Assembly: GCF_034190915.1 (NCBI RefSeq)
Contig: NW_026947624.1
Location: 372,001 to 436,000, forward strand
DNA: 64,000 nucleotides
Direction of reading: 5' to 3'
From: Cavia porcellus
Taxonomy: Eukaryota > Chordata > Mammalia > Rodentia > Caviidae
Part shown: piece after piece, positions 14,266 to 29,200 of the stretch
How positions within the stretch are numbered: position 1 is the first letter of the stretch
How the letters are laid out: every line of letters starts with the position of its first letter
Made by a program: the position numbers and the translations under genes
Notes under the pieces: model-generated
Told to the model about the DNA's origin: nothing
Database searches by the model: none
What the model saw: only the letters and a program-made list of their open reading frames with translations

Positions 14266-17200
14266 ACTAGTGAATCTAATGTAACACACACCCATACAAT
14301 GCGCACCACCCCGTCATGTTTTTCTCACTGCTACTAGTGAATGTAATGTAACACACACCCATACAATGCGCACCACCCCGTGATATTTTTCTCACTGCTA
14401 CTAGTGAATCTAATGTAACACACACCCATACAATGCGCACCACCCCGTGATGTTTTTCTCACTCCTACTAGTGAATCTGATGTAACACACACCCATACAA
14501 TGCGCACCACCCCGTGATGATTTTCTCACTCCTACTAGTGAATGTGATGTAACACACACCCATACAATGCACACCACCCCGTGATGTTTTTCTCACTCCT
14601 ACTAGTGAATGTAATGTAACACACACCCAAACAATGCGCACCACCCCGTGATGTTTCTCTCACTCCTACTAGTGAAATTAATGTAACACACACCCATACA
14701 ATGCGCACCACCCCGTGATGTTTCTCTCACTCCTACTAGTGAATCTAATGTAACACACACCCATACAATGCGCACCACCCCGTGATGTTTTTCTCACTCC
14801 TACTAGAGGATGTAATGTAACACACACCCATACAATGCGCACCACCCCGTGATGTTTTTCTCACTCCTACTAGTGAATGTAATGTAACACACACCCATAC
14901 AATGCGCACCACCGTGATGTTTTTCTAACTCCTAATAGTGAATCAAATGTAACAAACACCCATACAATGCGCACCACCCCGTGATGTTTTTCTCACTACT
15001 ACTAGTGAATCTAATGTAACACACACCCATACAATGCGCACCACCCCGTGATGTTTTTCTCACTCCTACTAGTGAATCTAATGTAACACACACCCATACA
15101 ATGCGCACCACCCCGTGATGTTTTTCTCACTCCTACTAGTGAATGTAATGTAACACACACCCATACAATGCGCACCACCCCGTGATGTTTTTCTCACTCC
15201 TACTAGAGGATGTAATGTAACACACACCCATACAATGCGCACCACCCCGTGATGTTTTTCTCACTGCTACTAGTGAATCTAATGTAACACACACCCATAC
15301 AATGCGCACCACCCCGTGATGTTTTTCTCACTGCTACTAGTGAATGTAATGTAACACACACCCATACAATGCGCACCACCCCGTGATGTTTTTCTCACTG
15401 CTACTAGTGAATCTAATGTAACACACACCCATACAATGCGCACCAACCCGTGATGTTTTTCTCACTCCTACTAGTGAATCTGATGTAACACACACCCATA
15501 CAATGCGCACCACCCCGTGATGATTTTCTCACTCCTACTAGTGAATGTGATGTAACACACACCCATACAATGCACACCACCCCGTGATGTTTTTCTCACT
15601 CCTACTAGTGAATGTAATGTAACACACACCAAAACAATGCGCACCACCCCGTGATGTTTCTCTCACTCCTACTAGTGAAATTAATGTAACACACACCCAT
15701 ACAATGCGCACCACCCCGTGATGTTTCTCTCACTCCTACTAGTGAATCTAATGTAACACACACCCATACAATGCGCACCACCCCGTGATGTTTTTCTCAC
15801 TCCTACTAGTGAATGTAATGTAACACACACCCATACAATGCGCACCACCCCGTGATGTTTTTCTCACTCCTACTAGAGGATGTAATGTAACACACACCCA
15901 TACAATGCGCACCACCCCGTGATGTTTTTCTCACTGCTACTAGTGAATGTAATGTAACACACACCCATACAATGCGCACCACCCCGTGATGTTTTTCTCA
16001 CTCCTACTAGTGAATGTAATGTAACACGCACCCATACAATGCGCACCACCCCGTGATGTTTTTCTCACTCCTACTAGTGAATGTAATGTAACACACACCC
16101 ATACAATGCCCACCACCGCATGATGTTTTTCTCACTCCTACTAGTGAATCTAATGTAACACACACCCATACAATGCGCACCACCCCGTGATGTTTTTCTC
16201 ACTCCTACTAGTGAATGTAATGTAACACACACCCATACAATGCGCACCACCCCGTGATGTTTTTCTCACTCCTACTAGTGAATGTAATGTAACACACACC
16301 CATACAATGCGCACCACCCCGTGATGTTTTTCTCACTCCTACTAGTGAATCAAATGTAACACACACCCATACAATGCGCACCACCCCGTGATGTTTTTCT
16401 CACTACTACTAGTGAATCTAATGTAACACACACCCATACAATGCGCACCACCCCGTGATGTTTTTCTCACTCCTACTAGTGAATCTAATGTAACACACAC
16501 CCATACAATGCGCACCACCCCGTGATGTTTTTCTCACTCCTACTAGTGAATGTAATGTAACACACACCCATACAATGCGCACCACCCCGTGATGTTTTTC
16601 TCACTCCTACTAGTGAACGTAATGTAACACACACCCATACAATGCGCACCACCCCGTGATGTTTTTCTAACTCCTAATAGTGAATCAAATGTAACACACA
16701 TCCATACAATGCGCACCACCCCGTGATGTTTTTCTCACTACTACTAGTGAATCTAATGTAACACACACCCATACAATGCGCACCACCCCGTGATGTTTTT
16801 CTCACTCCTACTAGTGAATCTAATGTAACACACACCCATACAATGCGCACCACCCCGTGATGTTTTTCTCACTCCTACTAGTGAATGTAATGTAACACAC
16901 ACCCATACAATGCGCACCACCCCGTGATGTTTTTCTCACTCCTACTAGAGGATGTAATGTAACACACACCCATACAATGCGCACCACCCCGTGATGTTTC
17001 TCTCACTGCTACTAGTGAATCTAATGTAACACACACCCATACAATGCGCACCACCCCGTGATGTTTTTCTCACTGCTACTAGTGAATGTAATGTAACACA
17101 CACCCATACAATGCGCACCACCCCGTGATATTTTTCTCACTGCTACTAGTGAATCTAATGTAACACACACCCATACAATGCCCACCACCCCGTGATGTTT

Positions 17201-17620
17201 TTCTCACTCCTACTAGTGAATCTGATGTAACACACACCCATACAATGCGCACCACCCCGTGATGATTTTCTCACTCCTACTAGTGAATGTGATGTAACAC
17301 ACACCCATACAATGCACACCACCCCGTGATGTTTTTCTCACTCCTACTAGTGAATGTAATGTAACACACACCCAAACAATGCGCACCACCCCGTGATGTT
17401 TCTCTCACTCCTACTAGTGAAATTAATGTAACACACACCCATACAATGCGCACCACCCCGTGATGTTTCTCTCACTCCTACTAGTGAATCTAATGTAACA
17501 CACACCCATACAATGCGCACCACCCCGTGATGTTTTTCTCACTCCTACTAGAGGCTGTAATGTAACACACACCCATACAATGCGCACCACCCCGTGATGT
17601 TTTTCTCACTGCTACTTGTG
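14266..17620. repeat. 41-monomer repeat of the preceding region
   Basis: Markers of about 13.0-14.87 kb recur at +2745 bp (41 monomers including a 65-bp one): AATGCCCACC 16108, GAACGTAATG 16618, GTGATATTTTT (14381 and 17126), ACTAGAGG (14805 and 17550). The GAATCTGATG marker occurs at 14472, 15475 and 17217, spacings of 1003 and 1742 bp, so a shorter 15-mer-like relation is nested inside. The 65-bp monomer at 14869 sits at the junction. Only satellite sequence is present. Confidence 0.82.
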
Positions 17621-19153
17621 AATGTAATGTAACACACACCCATACAATGCGCACCACCCCGTGATGTTTTTCTCACTCCTACTAGTGAATGTAATGTAAC
17701 ACGTACCCATACAATGCGCACCACCCCGTGATGTTTTTCTCACTCCTACTAGAGGATGTAATGTAACACACACCCATACAATGCGCACCACCCCGTGATG
17801 TTTTTCTCACTCCTACTAGAGGATGTAATGTAACACACACCCATACAATGGGCACCACCCCGTGATGTTTTTCTCACTCCTACTAGTGAATGTAATGTAA
17901 CACACACCCAAACAATGCGCACCACCCCGTGATGTTTTTCTCACTGCTACTAGTGAATGTAATGTAACACACACCCATACAATGCGCACCACCCCGTGAT
18001 GTTTTTCTCACTCCTTCTGGTGAATCTAATGTAACACACACCCATACAATGCGCACCACCCCGTGATGTTTTTCTCACTCCTACTAGTGAATGTAATGTA
18101 ACACACACCCATACAATGCGCACCACCCCGTGATGTTTTTCTCACTCCTACTAGAGGATGTAATGTAACACACACCCATACAATGCGCACCACCCCGTGA
18201 TGTTTTTCTCACTGCTACTAGTGAATCTAATGTAACACACACCCATACAATGTGCACCACCCCGTGATGTTTTTCTCACTGCTACTAGTGAATGTAATGT
18301 AACACACACCCATACAATGCGCACCACCCCGTGATGTTTTTCTCACTCCTACTAGTGAATCTAATCTAACACACACCCATACAATGCGCACCACCCCGTG
18401 ATGTTTTTCTCACTCCTACTAGTGAATCTGATGTAACACACACCCTTACAATGCGCACCACCCCGTGATGATTTTCTCACTCCTACTAGTGAATGTGATG
18501 TAACACACACCCATACAATGCGCACCACCCCGTGATGTTTTTCTCACTCCTACTAGTGAATGTAATGTAACACACACCCAAAAAATGCGCACCACCCCAT
18601 GATGTTTTTCTCACTCCTACTAGTGAATCTGATGTAACACACACCCATACAATGCGCACAATCCCGAGATGTTTTTCTCACTCCTACTAGTGAATGTGAT
18701 GTAACACACACCCATACAATGCGCACCACCCCGTGATGTTTTTCTCACTCCTACTAGTGAATGTAATGTAACACACACCCAAACAATGCGCACCACCCCG
18801 TGATGTTTTTCTCACTCCTACTAGTGAATCTAATGTAACACACACCCATACAATGCGCACCACCCCGTGATGTTTTTCTCCCTCCTACTAGTGAATCTAA
18901 TGTAATACACACCGATACAATGCGCACCACCCCGTGATGTTTTTCTCACTCCCACTAGTGAATGTAATGTAACACACACCCAAACAATGCGCACCACCCC
19001 GTGATGTTTCTCTCACTCCTACTAGTGAATGTAATGTAACACACACCCATACAATGCGCACCACCCCGTGATATTTTTCTCACTCCTACTAGTGAATCTA
19101 ATGTAACACACACCCATACAATGCGCACCACCCCGTGATGTTTTTCTCACTCC
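17621..19153. repeat. Transitional satellite stretch related to the 20-mer block
   Basis: About 23 monomers. The marker GAATCTGATG with CCCTTACAATG at about 18445 recurs at 19919, an offset of 1474 bp (22 monomers), and again in the following pair. Markers CCAAAAAATG, ACAATCCCGAG and AATACACACCG also preview the 19.15-21.76 kb block. This looks like an older relative of that block. Confidence 0.8.
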
Positions 19154-21763
19154 TACTAGAGGATGTAATGTAACACACACCCATACAATGCGCACCACCA
19201 CGTGATGATTTTCTCACTCCTACAAGTGAAAGTAATGTAACACACACCCATACAATACGCACCACCCCGTGATGTTTTTCTCACTCCTACTAGTGAATGT
19301 AATGTAACACACACCCATACAATGCGCACCACCCCGTGATGTTTTTCTCACTCCTACTAGTGAATGTAATGTAACACACACCCATACAATGCGCACCACC
19401 CCGTGATGTTTTTCTCACTCCTACTAGTGAATGTAATGTAACACACACCCATACAATGCGCACCACCGCATGATGTTTTTCTCACTCCTACTAGTGAATC
19501 TAATGTAACACACACCCATACAATGCGCACCACCGCGTGATGTTTTTCTCACTCCTACTAGTGAATCTAATGTAACACACACCCATACAATGCGCACCAC
19601 CCCGTGATGTTTTTCTCACTCCTACTAGTGAATGTAATGTAACACACACCCATACAATGCGCACCACCCCGTGATGTTTTTCTCACTCCTACTAGTGAAT
19701 CTAATGTAACACACACCCATACAATGCGCACCACCCCGTGATGTTTTTCTCACTCCTACTAGTGAATGTAATGTAACACACACCCATACAATGCGCACCA
19801 CCCCGTGATATTTTTCTCACTCCTACTAGTGAATCTGATGTAACACACACCCATACAATGCGCACCACCCCGTGATGTTTTTCTCACTCCTACTAGTGAA
19901 TCTGATGTAACACACACCCTTACAATGCGCACCACCCCGTGATGATTTTCTCACTCCTACTAGTGAATGTGATGTAACACACACCCATACAATGCGCACC
20001 ACCCCGTGATGTTTTTCTCACTCCTACTAGTGAATGTAATGTAACACACACCCAAAAAATGCGCACCACCCCGTGATGTTTTTCTCACTCCTACTAGTGA
20101 ATCTGATGTAACACACACCCATACAATGCGCACAATCCCGAGATGTTTTTCTCACTCCTACTAGTGAATGTGATGTAACACACACCCATACAATGCGCCC
20201 CACCCCGTGATGTTTTTCTCACTCCTACTAGTGAATGTAATGTAACACACACCCAAACAATGCGCACCACCCCGTGATTTTTTCTCACTCCTACTAGTGA
20301 ATCTAATGTAACACACACCCATACAATGCGCACCACCCCGTGATGTTTTTCTCCCTCCTACTAGTGAATCTAATGTAATACCCACCGATACAATGCGCAC
20401 CACCCCGTGATGTTTTTCTCACTCCTACTAGAGGATGTAATGTAACACACACCCATACAATGCGCACCACCACGTGATGATTTTCTCACTCCTACTAGAG
20501 GATGTAATGTAACACACACCCATACAATGCGCACCACCACGTGATGATTTTCTCACTCCTACAAGTGAAAGTAATGTAACACACACCCATACAATACGCA
20601 CCACCCCGTGATGTTTTTCTCACTCCTACTAGTGAATGTAATGTAACACACACCCATACAATGCGCACCACCCCGTGATGTTTTTCTCACTCCTACTAGT
20701 GAATGTAATGTAACACACACCCATACAATGCGCACCACCCCGTGATGTTTTTCTCACTCCTACTAGTGAATGTAATGTAACACACACCCATACAATGCGC
20801 ACCACCGCATGATGTTTTTCTCACTCCTACTAGTGAATCTAATGTAACACACACCCATACAATGCGCACCACCGCGTGATGTTTTTCTCACTCCTACTAG
20901 TGAATCTAATGTAACACACACCCATACAATGCGCACCACCCCGTGATGTTTTTCTCACTCCTACTAGTGAATGTAATGTAACACACACCCATACAATGCG
21001 CACCACCCCGTGATGTTTTTCTCACTCCTACTAGTGAATCTAATGTAACACACACCCATACAATGCGCACCACCCCGTGATGTTTTTCTCACTCCTACTA
21101 GTGAATGTAATGTAACACACACCCATACAATGCGCACCACCCCGTGATATTTTTCTCACTCCTACTAGTGAATCTGATGTAACACACACCCATACAATGC
21201 GCACCACCCCGTGATGTTTTTCTCACTCCTACTAGTGAATCTGATGTAACACACACCCTTACAATGCGCACCACCCCGTGATGATTTTCTCACTCCTACT
21301 AGTGAATGTGATGTAACACACACCCATACAATGCGCACCACCCCGTGATGTTTTTCTCACTCCTACTAGTGAATGTAATGTAACACACACCCAAAAAATG
21401 CGCACCACCCCGTGATGTTTTTCTCACTCCTACTAGTGAATCTGATGTAACACACACCCATACAATGCGCACAATCCCGAGATGTTTTTCTCACTCCTAC
21501 TAGTGAATGTGATGTAACACACACCCATACAATGCGCCCCACCCCGTGATGTTTTTCTCACTCCTACTAGTGAATGTAATGTAACACACACCCAAACAAT
21601 GCGCACCACCCCGTGATTTTTTCTCACTCCTACTAGTGAATCTAATGTAACACACACCCATACAATGCGCACCACCCCGTGATGTTTTTCTCCCTCCTAC
21701 TAGTGAATCTAATGTAATACCCACCGATACAATGCGCACCACCCCGTGATGTTTTTCTCACTC
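19154..21763. repeat. 20-monomer tandem duplication (1339 bp)
   Basis: Copy 1 spans about 19154-20492 and copy 2 about 20493-21763. The offset of 1339 bp is 20 monomers, one of which is 66 bp with a T-run change (GTGATTTTTTCTC at about 20277 and 21616). Shared markers: CACGTGATGATTTTC then CTACAAGTGAAAG (19221 and 20560), CCCTTACAATG, CCAAAAAATG, ACAATCCCGAG, GCGCCCCACC, and AATACCCACCG (about 20376 and 21717). The repeated open frames here are translation shadows of this duplication. Confidence 0.92.
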
Positions 21764-22169
21764 CCACTAGTGAATGTAATGTAACACACACCCAAACAAT
21801 GCGCACCACCCCGTGATGTTTCTCTCACTCCTACTAGTGAATGTAATGTAACACACACCCATACAATGCGCACCACCCCGTGATGTTTTCTCAATCCTAC
21901 TAGTGAATCTTATGTAACACACACCCATATAATGCGCACCACCCCGTGATGTTTTTCTCACTCCTACTAGTGAATGTAATGTAACACACACCCATACAAT
22001 GCGCACCACCCCGTGATGTTTTTCTCACTCCTACTAGAGGATGTAATGTAACACACACCCATACAATGCGCACCACCCCGTGATGTTTTTCTCACTGCTA
22101 CTAGTGAATGTAATGTAACACACACCCATACAATGCGCACCACCCCGTGATGTTTTTCTCACTCCTACT
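21764..22169. repeat. Short satellite linker between 20-mer and 27-mer blocks
   Basis: Six monomers, including a 66-bp one with a shortened T run at about 21884 and a GAATCTTATG monomer with ATATAATG near 21908. No other content is visible. Confidence 0.8.
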
Positions 22170-25100
22170 AGTGAATGTAATGTAACACGCACCCATACAA
22201 TGCGCACCACCACGTGATGTTTTTCTCACTCCTACTAGTGAATGTAATGTAACACGCACCCATACAATGCGCACCACCCCGTGATGTTTTTCTCACTCCT
22301 ACTAGTGAATGTAATGTAACACACACCCATACAATGCACACCACCCCGTGATGATTTTCTCACTCCTACTACTGAAAGTAATGTAACACACACCCATACA
22401 ATGCGCACCACCCCGTGATGTTTTTCTCACTCCTACTAGTGAATGTAATGTAACACACACCCATACAATGCGCACCACCCCGTGATGTTTTTCTCACTCC
22501 TACTAGTGAATGTAATGTAACACACAGCCATACAATGCGCACCACCGCATGATGTTTTTCTCACTCCTACTAGTGAATCTAATGTAACACACACCCATAC
22601 AATGCGCACCACCGCATGATGTTTTTCTCACTCCTACTAGTGAATCTAATGTAACACACACCCATACAATGCGCACCACCCCGTGATGTTTTTCTCACTC
22701 CTACTAGTGAATGTAATGTAACACACACCCATACAATGCGCACCACCCTGTGATGTTTTTCTCACTCCTACTAGTGAATCTAATGTAACACACACCCATA
22801 CAATGCGCACCACCCCGTGATGTTTTTCTCACTCCTACTAGTGAATGTAATGTAACACACACCCATACAATGCGCACCACCCCGTGATATTTTTCTCACT
22901 CCTACTAGTGAATCTAATGTAACACACACCCATACAATGCGCACCACCCCGTGATGTTTTTCTCACTCCTACTAGAGGATGTAATGTAACACACACCCAT
23001 ACAATGCGCACCACCACGTGATGATTTTCTCACTCCTACAAGTGAAAGTAATGTAACACACACCCATACAATACGCACCACCCCGTGATGTTTTTCTCAC
23101 TCCTACTAGTGAATGTAATGTAACACACACCCATACAATGCGCACCACCCCGTGATGTTTTTCTCACTCCTACTAGTGAATGTAATGTAACACACACCCA
23201 TACAATGCGCACCACCCCGTGATGTTTTTCTCACTCCTACTAGTGAATGTAATGTAACACACACCCATACAATGCGCACCACCCCGTGATGTTTTTCTCA
23301 CTCCTACTAGTGAATGTAATGTAACACACACCCATACAATGCGCACCACCCCGTGATGTTTTTCTCACTCCTACTAGTGAATGTAATGTAACACACACCC
23401 ATACAATGCGCACCACCGCATGATGTTTTTCTCACTCCTACTAGTGAATCTAATGTAACACACACCCATACAATGCGCACCACCCCGTGATGTTTTTCTC
23501 ACTCCTACTAGTGAATGTAATGTAACACACACCCATACAATGCGCACCACCCCGTGATGTTTTTCTCACTCCTACTAGTGAATGTAATGTAACACACACC
23601 CATACAATGCGCACCACCCCGTGATGTTTTTCTCACTCCTACTAGTGAATGTAATGTAACACACACCCATACAATGCGCACCACCCCGTGATGTTTTTCT
23701 CACTCCTACTAGAGGATGTAATGTAACACACACCCATACAATGCGCACCACCCCGTGATGTTTTTCTCACTGCTACTAGTGAATGTAATGTAACACACAC
23801 CCATACAATGCGCACCACCCCGTGATGTTTTTCTCACTCCTACTAGTGAATCTAATGTAACACGCACCCATACAATGCGCACCACCCCGTGATGTTTTTC
23901 TCACTCCTACTAGTGAATCTAATGTAACACGCACCCATACAATGCGCACCACCCCGTGATGTTTTTCTCACTCCTACTAGTGAATGTAATGTAACACGCA
24001 CCCATACAATGCGCACCACCACGTGATGTTTTTCTCACTCCTACTAGTGAATGTAATGTAACACGCACCCATACAATGCCCACCACCCCGTGATGTTTTT
24101 CTCACTCCTACTAGTGAATGTAATGTAACACACACCCATACAATGCGCACCACCCCGTGATGATTTTCTCACTCCTACTAGTGAAAGTAATGTAACACAC
24201 ACCCATACAATGCGCACCACCCCGTGATGTTTTTCTCACTCCTACTAGTGAATGTAATGTAACACACACCCATACAATGCGCACCACCCCGTGATGTTTT
24301 TCTCACTCCTACTAGTGAATGTAATGTAACACACAGCCATACAATGCGCACCACCGCATGATGTTTTTCTCACTCCTACTAGTGAATCTAATGTAACACA
24401 CACCCATACAATGCGCACCACCGCATGATGTTTTTCTCACTCCTACTAGTGAATCTAATGTAACACACACCCATACAATGCGCACCACCCCGTGATGTTT
24501 TTCTCACTCCTACTAGTGAATGTAATGTAACACACACCCATACAATGCGCACCACCCCGTGATGTTTTTCTCACTCCTACTAGTGAATCTAATGTAACAC
24601 ACACCCATACAATGCGCACCACCCCGTGATGTTTTTCTCACTCCTACTAGTGAATGTAATGTAACACACACCCATACAATGCGCACCACCCCGTGATATT
24701 TTTCTCACTCCTACTAGTGAATCTAATGTAACACACACCCATACAATGCGCACCACCCCGTGATGTTTTTCTCACTCCTACTAGAGGATGTAATGTAACA
24801 CACACCCATACAATGCGCACCACCACGTGATGATTTTCTCACTCCTACAAGTGAAAGTAATGTAACACACACCCATACAATACGCACCACCCCGTGATGT
24901 TTTTCTCACTCCTACTAGTGAATGTAATGTAACACACACCCATACAATGCGCACCACCCCGTGATGTTTTTCTCACTCCTACTAGTGAATGTAATGTAAC
25001 ACACACCCATACAATGCGCACCACCCCGTGATGTTTTTCTCACTCCTACTAGTGAATGTAATGTAACACACACCCATACAATGCGCACCACCCCGTGATG

Positions 25101-25450
25101 TTTTTCTCACTCCTACTAGTGAATGTAATGTAACACACACCCATACAATGCGCACCACCGCATGATGTTTTTCTCACTCCTACTAGTGAATCTAATGTAA
25201 CACACACCCATACAATGCGCACCACCCCGTGATGTTTTTCTCACTCCTACTAGTGAATGTAATGTAACACACACCCATACAATGCGCACCACCCCGTGAT
25301 GTTTTTCTCACTCCTACTAGTGAATGTAATGTAACACACACCCATACAATGCGCACCACCCCGTGATGTTTTTCTCACTCCTACTAGTGAATGTAATGTA
25401 ACACACACCCATACAATGCGCACCTCCCCGTGATGTTTTTCTCACTCCTA
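22170..25450. repeat. 27-monomer tandem duplication (1809 bp)
   Basis: About 22.17-23.64 kb recurs at about 23.98-25.45 kb with an offset of 1809 bp, exactly 27 monomers of 67 bp. Shared markers are ACCACCACGTGATG (22211 and 24020), CACAGCCATACA with CCGCATG (22527 and 24336) and CTACAAGTGAAAG (23037 and 24846). The last marker is also the signature of the 20-mer block at 19221 and 20560, so the two blocks share ancestry. Confidence 0.9.
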
Positions 25451-26252
25451 CTTGTGAATCTAATCTAACACACACCCATACAATGCGCACCACCCCGTGA
25501 TGTTTTTCTCACTCCTACTAGTGAATCTGATGTAACACACACCCATACAATGCGCACCACCCCGTGATGATTTTCTCACTCCTACTAGTGAATCTGATGT
25601 AACACACACCCATACAATGCGCACCACACCGTGATGATTTTCTCACTCCTACTAGTGAATCTGATGTAACACACACCCATACAATGCGCACCACCCCGTG
25701 ATGTTTTTCTCACTCCTACTAGTGAATGTAATGTAACACACACCCAAACAATGCGCACCACCCCGTGATGTTTTTCTCACTCCTACTAGTGAATCTGATG
25801 TAACACACACCCATACAATGCGCACCATTCCGTGATGTTTTTCTCACTCCTACTAGTGAATGTGATGTAACACACACCCATACAATGCGCACCACCCCGT
25901 GATGTTTTTCTCACTCCTACTAGTGAATGTAATGTAACACACACCCAAACAATGCGCACCACCCCGTGATTTTTTTCTCACTCCTACTAGTGAATCTAAT
26001 GTAACACACACCCATACAATGCGCACCACCCCGTGATGTTTTTCTCCCTCCTACTAGTGAATCTAATGTAATACACACCGATACAATGCGCACCACCCCG
26101 TGATGTTTTTCTCACTCCCACTAGTGAATGTAATGTAACACACACCCATACAATGCGCACCACCCCGTGATGTTTTTCTCACTCCCACTAGTGAATCTAA
26201 TGTAACACACACTCATACAATGCGCACCACCCCGTGATGCTTTTCTCACTCC
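25451..26252. repeat. Approach to the R block
   Basis: Twelve monomers with CTAATCTAACAC, two or three GATGATTTTC monomers, CCATTCCGTG, GTGATTTTTTTCTC, TCTCCCTCC and AATACACACCG in that order. The same order precedes the later R blocks (about 45.1, 54.1 and 58.7 kb) and, without the GATGATTTTC series, the heads at 39.4 and 42.2 kb. It belongs to the same large duplicated unit. Confidence 0.85.
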
Positions 26253-29200
26253 CTCTAGTGAATCTAATGTAGCACACACCCATACAATGCGCACCACCCC
26301 GTGATGTTTTTCTCACTCCCACTAGGGAATCTAATGTAACACACACACATACAATGCGCACCACCCCGTGATGTTTTTCTCACTGCCACTAGTGAATGTA
26401 ATGTAACACACACCCATGCAATGCGCACCACCCCGTGATGTTTTTTCACTGCTACTAGTGAATGTAATGTAACACACACCCATACAATGCGCACCACCCC
26501 GTGTTGTTTTTCTCACTGCTACTAGGGAATCTAATGTAACACACACCCATACAATGCGCACCACCCCGTGATGTTTTTCTCACTCCTACTAGTGAATGTA
26601 ATGTAACACACACCCATACAATGCGCACCACCCCATGATGTTTTTCTCACTGCTACTAGTGAATCTAATGTAACAGACACCCATACAATGCGCACCACCC
26701 CGTGATGTTTTTCTCGCTGCTACTAGTGAATGTAATGTAACACACACCCATACAATGCGCACCACCCCGTGATGTTTTTCTCACTGCTACTAGTGAATCT
26801 AATGTAACACACACCCATAAAATGCGGACCACCCCGTGAAGTTTTTCTCACTCATACTAGTGAATCTAATGTAACACACACCCATGCAATGCGCACCACA
26901 CCGTGATGTTTTTCTCACTGCTACTAGTGAATGTAATGTAACACACACCCATGCAATGCGCACCACCCCATGATGTTTTTCTCACTGCTACTAGTGAATC
27001 TAATGTAACACACACCCATACAATGCGCACCACCCCGTGATGTTTTTCTCACTGCTACTAGTGAATCTAATGTAACACACACCCATACAATGCGCACCAC
27101 CCCGTGATGTTTTTCTCACTGCTACTAGTGAATATAATGTAACACACACCCATACAATGCGCACCACCCCGTGATGTTTTTCTCACTGCTACTAGTGAAT
27201 CTAATGTAACACACATCCATACAATGCGCACCACCCCGTGATGTTTTTCTCACTGCTACTTGTGAATCTAATGTAACACACACCCATACAATGCGCACCA
27301 CCCCGTGATGTTTTTCTCACTGCTACTAGTGAATCTAATGTAACACACATCCATACAATGCGCACCACCCCGTGATGTTTTTCTCACTGCTACTAGTGAA
27401 TCTAATGTAACACACACCCATACAATGCGCACCACCCCGTGATGTTTTTCTCACTCCTACTAGTGAATTTAATGTAACACACACCCATACAATGCGCACC
27501 ACCCCGTGATGTTTTTCTCACTCCTACTAGTGAATCTAATGTAACACACACCCATACAATGCGCACCAGCCCGTGATGTTTTTCTCACTCCTACTAGTGA
27601 ATCTAATGTAACACACACCCATACAATGCGCACCACCCCGTGATGTTTTTCTCACTCCTACTAGTGAATGTAATGTAACACACACCCATACAATGCGCAC
27701 CACCCCGTGATGATTTTGTCACTCCTACTGGTGAAAGTAATGTAACACACACCCATACAATGCGCACCACCCCGTGATGTTTTTCTCACTCCTACTAGTG
27801 AATGTAATGTAACACACACCCATACAATGCGCACCACCCCGTGATGTTTTTCTCACTCCTGCTAGTGAATCTAATGTAACACACACCCATACAATGGGCA
27901 CCACCCCGTGATGTTTTTGTCACTCCTGCTAGTGAATCTAATGTAACACACACCCATACAAGGCGCACCACCCCGTGATGTTTTTCTCACTCCTGCTAGT
28001 GAATGTAATGTAACACACACCCATACAATGCGCACCACCCCGTGATGTTTTTCTCACTCCTACTAGTGAATCTTATGTAACACACACCCATACAAGGCGC
28101 ACCACCCCGTGATGTTTTTCTCACTCCTACTAGTGAATCTAATGTAACACACACCCATACAAGGCGCACCACCCCGTGATGTTTTTCTCACTCCTACTAG
28201 TGAATCTAATGTAACACACACCCATACAATGCGGACCACCCCGTGAAGTTTTTCTCACTCATACTAGTGAATCTAATGTAACACACACAAATGCAATGCG
28301 CACCACACCGTGATGTTTTTCTCACTGCTACTAGTGAATGTAATGTAACACACACCCATGCAATGCGCACCACCCCGTGATGTTTTTCTCACTGCTACTA
28401 GTGAATCTAATGTAACACACACCCATACAATGCGCACCACCCCGTGATGTTTTTCTCACTGCTACTAGTGAATCTAATGTAACACACACCCATACAATGC
28501 GCACCACCCCGTGATGTGTTTCTCACTGCTACTAGTGAATATAATGTAACACACACCCATACAATGCGCACCACCCCGTGATGTGTTTCTCACTGCTACT
28601 AGTGAATCTAATGTAACACACATCCATACAATGCGCACCACCCCGTGATGTTTTTCTCACTGCTACTTGTGAATCTAATGTAACACACACCCATACAATG
28701 CGCACCACCCCGTGATGTTTTTCTCACTGCTACTAGTGAATCTAATGTAACACACATCCATACAATGCGCACCACCCCGTGATGTTTTTCTCACTCCTAC
28801 TAGTGAATCTAATGTAACACACACCCATACAATGCGCACCACCCCGTGATGTTTTTCTCACTCCTACTAGTGAATCTAATGTAACACACACCCATACAAT
28901 GCGCACCACCCCGTGATGTTTTTCTCACTCCTACTAGTGAATCTAATGTAACACACACCCATACAATGCGCACCACCCCGTGATGTTTTTCTCACTCCTA
29001 CTAGTGAATCTAATGTAACACACACCCATACAATGCGCACCACCCCGTGATGTTTTTCTCACTCCTACTGGTGAATGTAATGTAACACACACCCATACAA
29101 TGCGCACCACCCCGTGATGATTTTGTCACTCCTACTGGTGAAAGTAATGTAACACACACCCATACAATGCGCACCACCCCGTGATGTTTTTCTCACTCCT

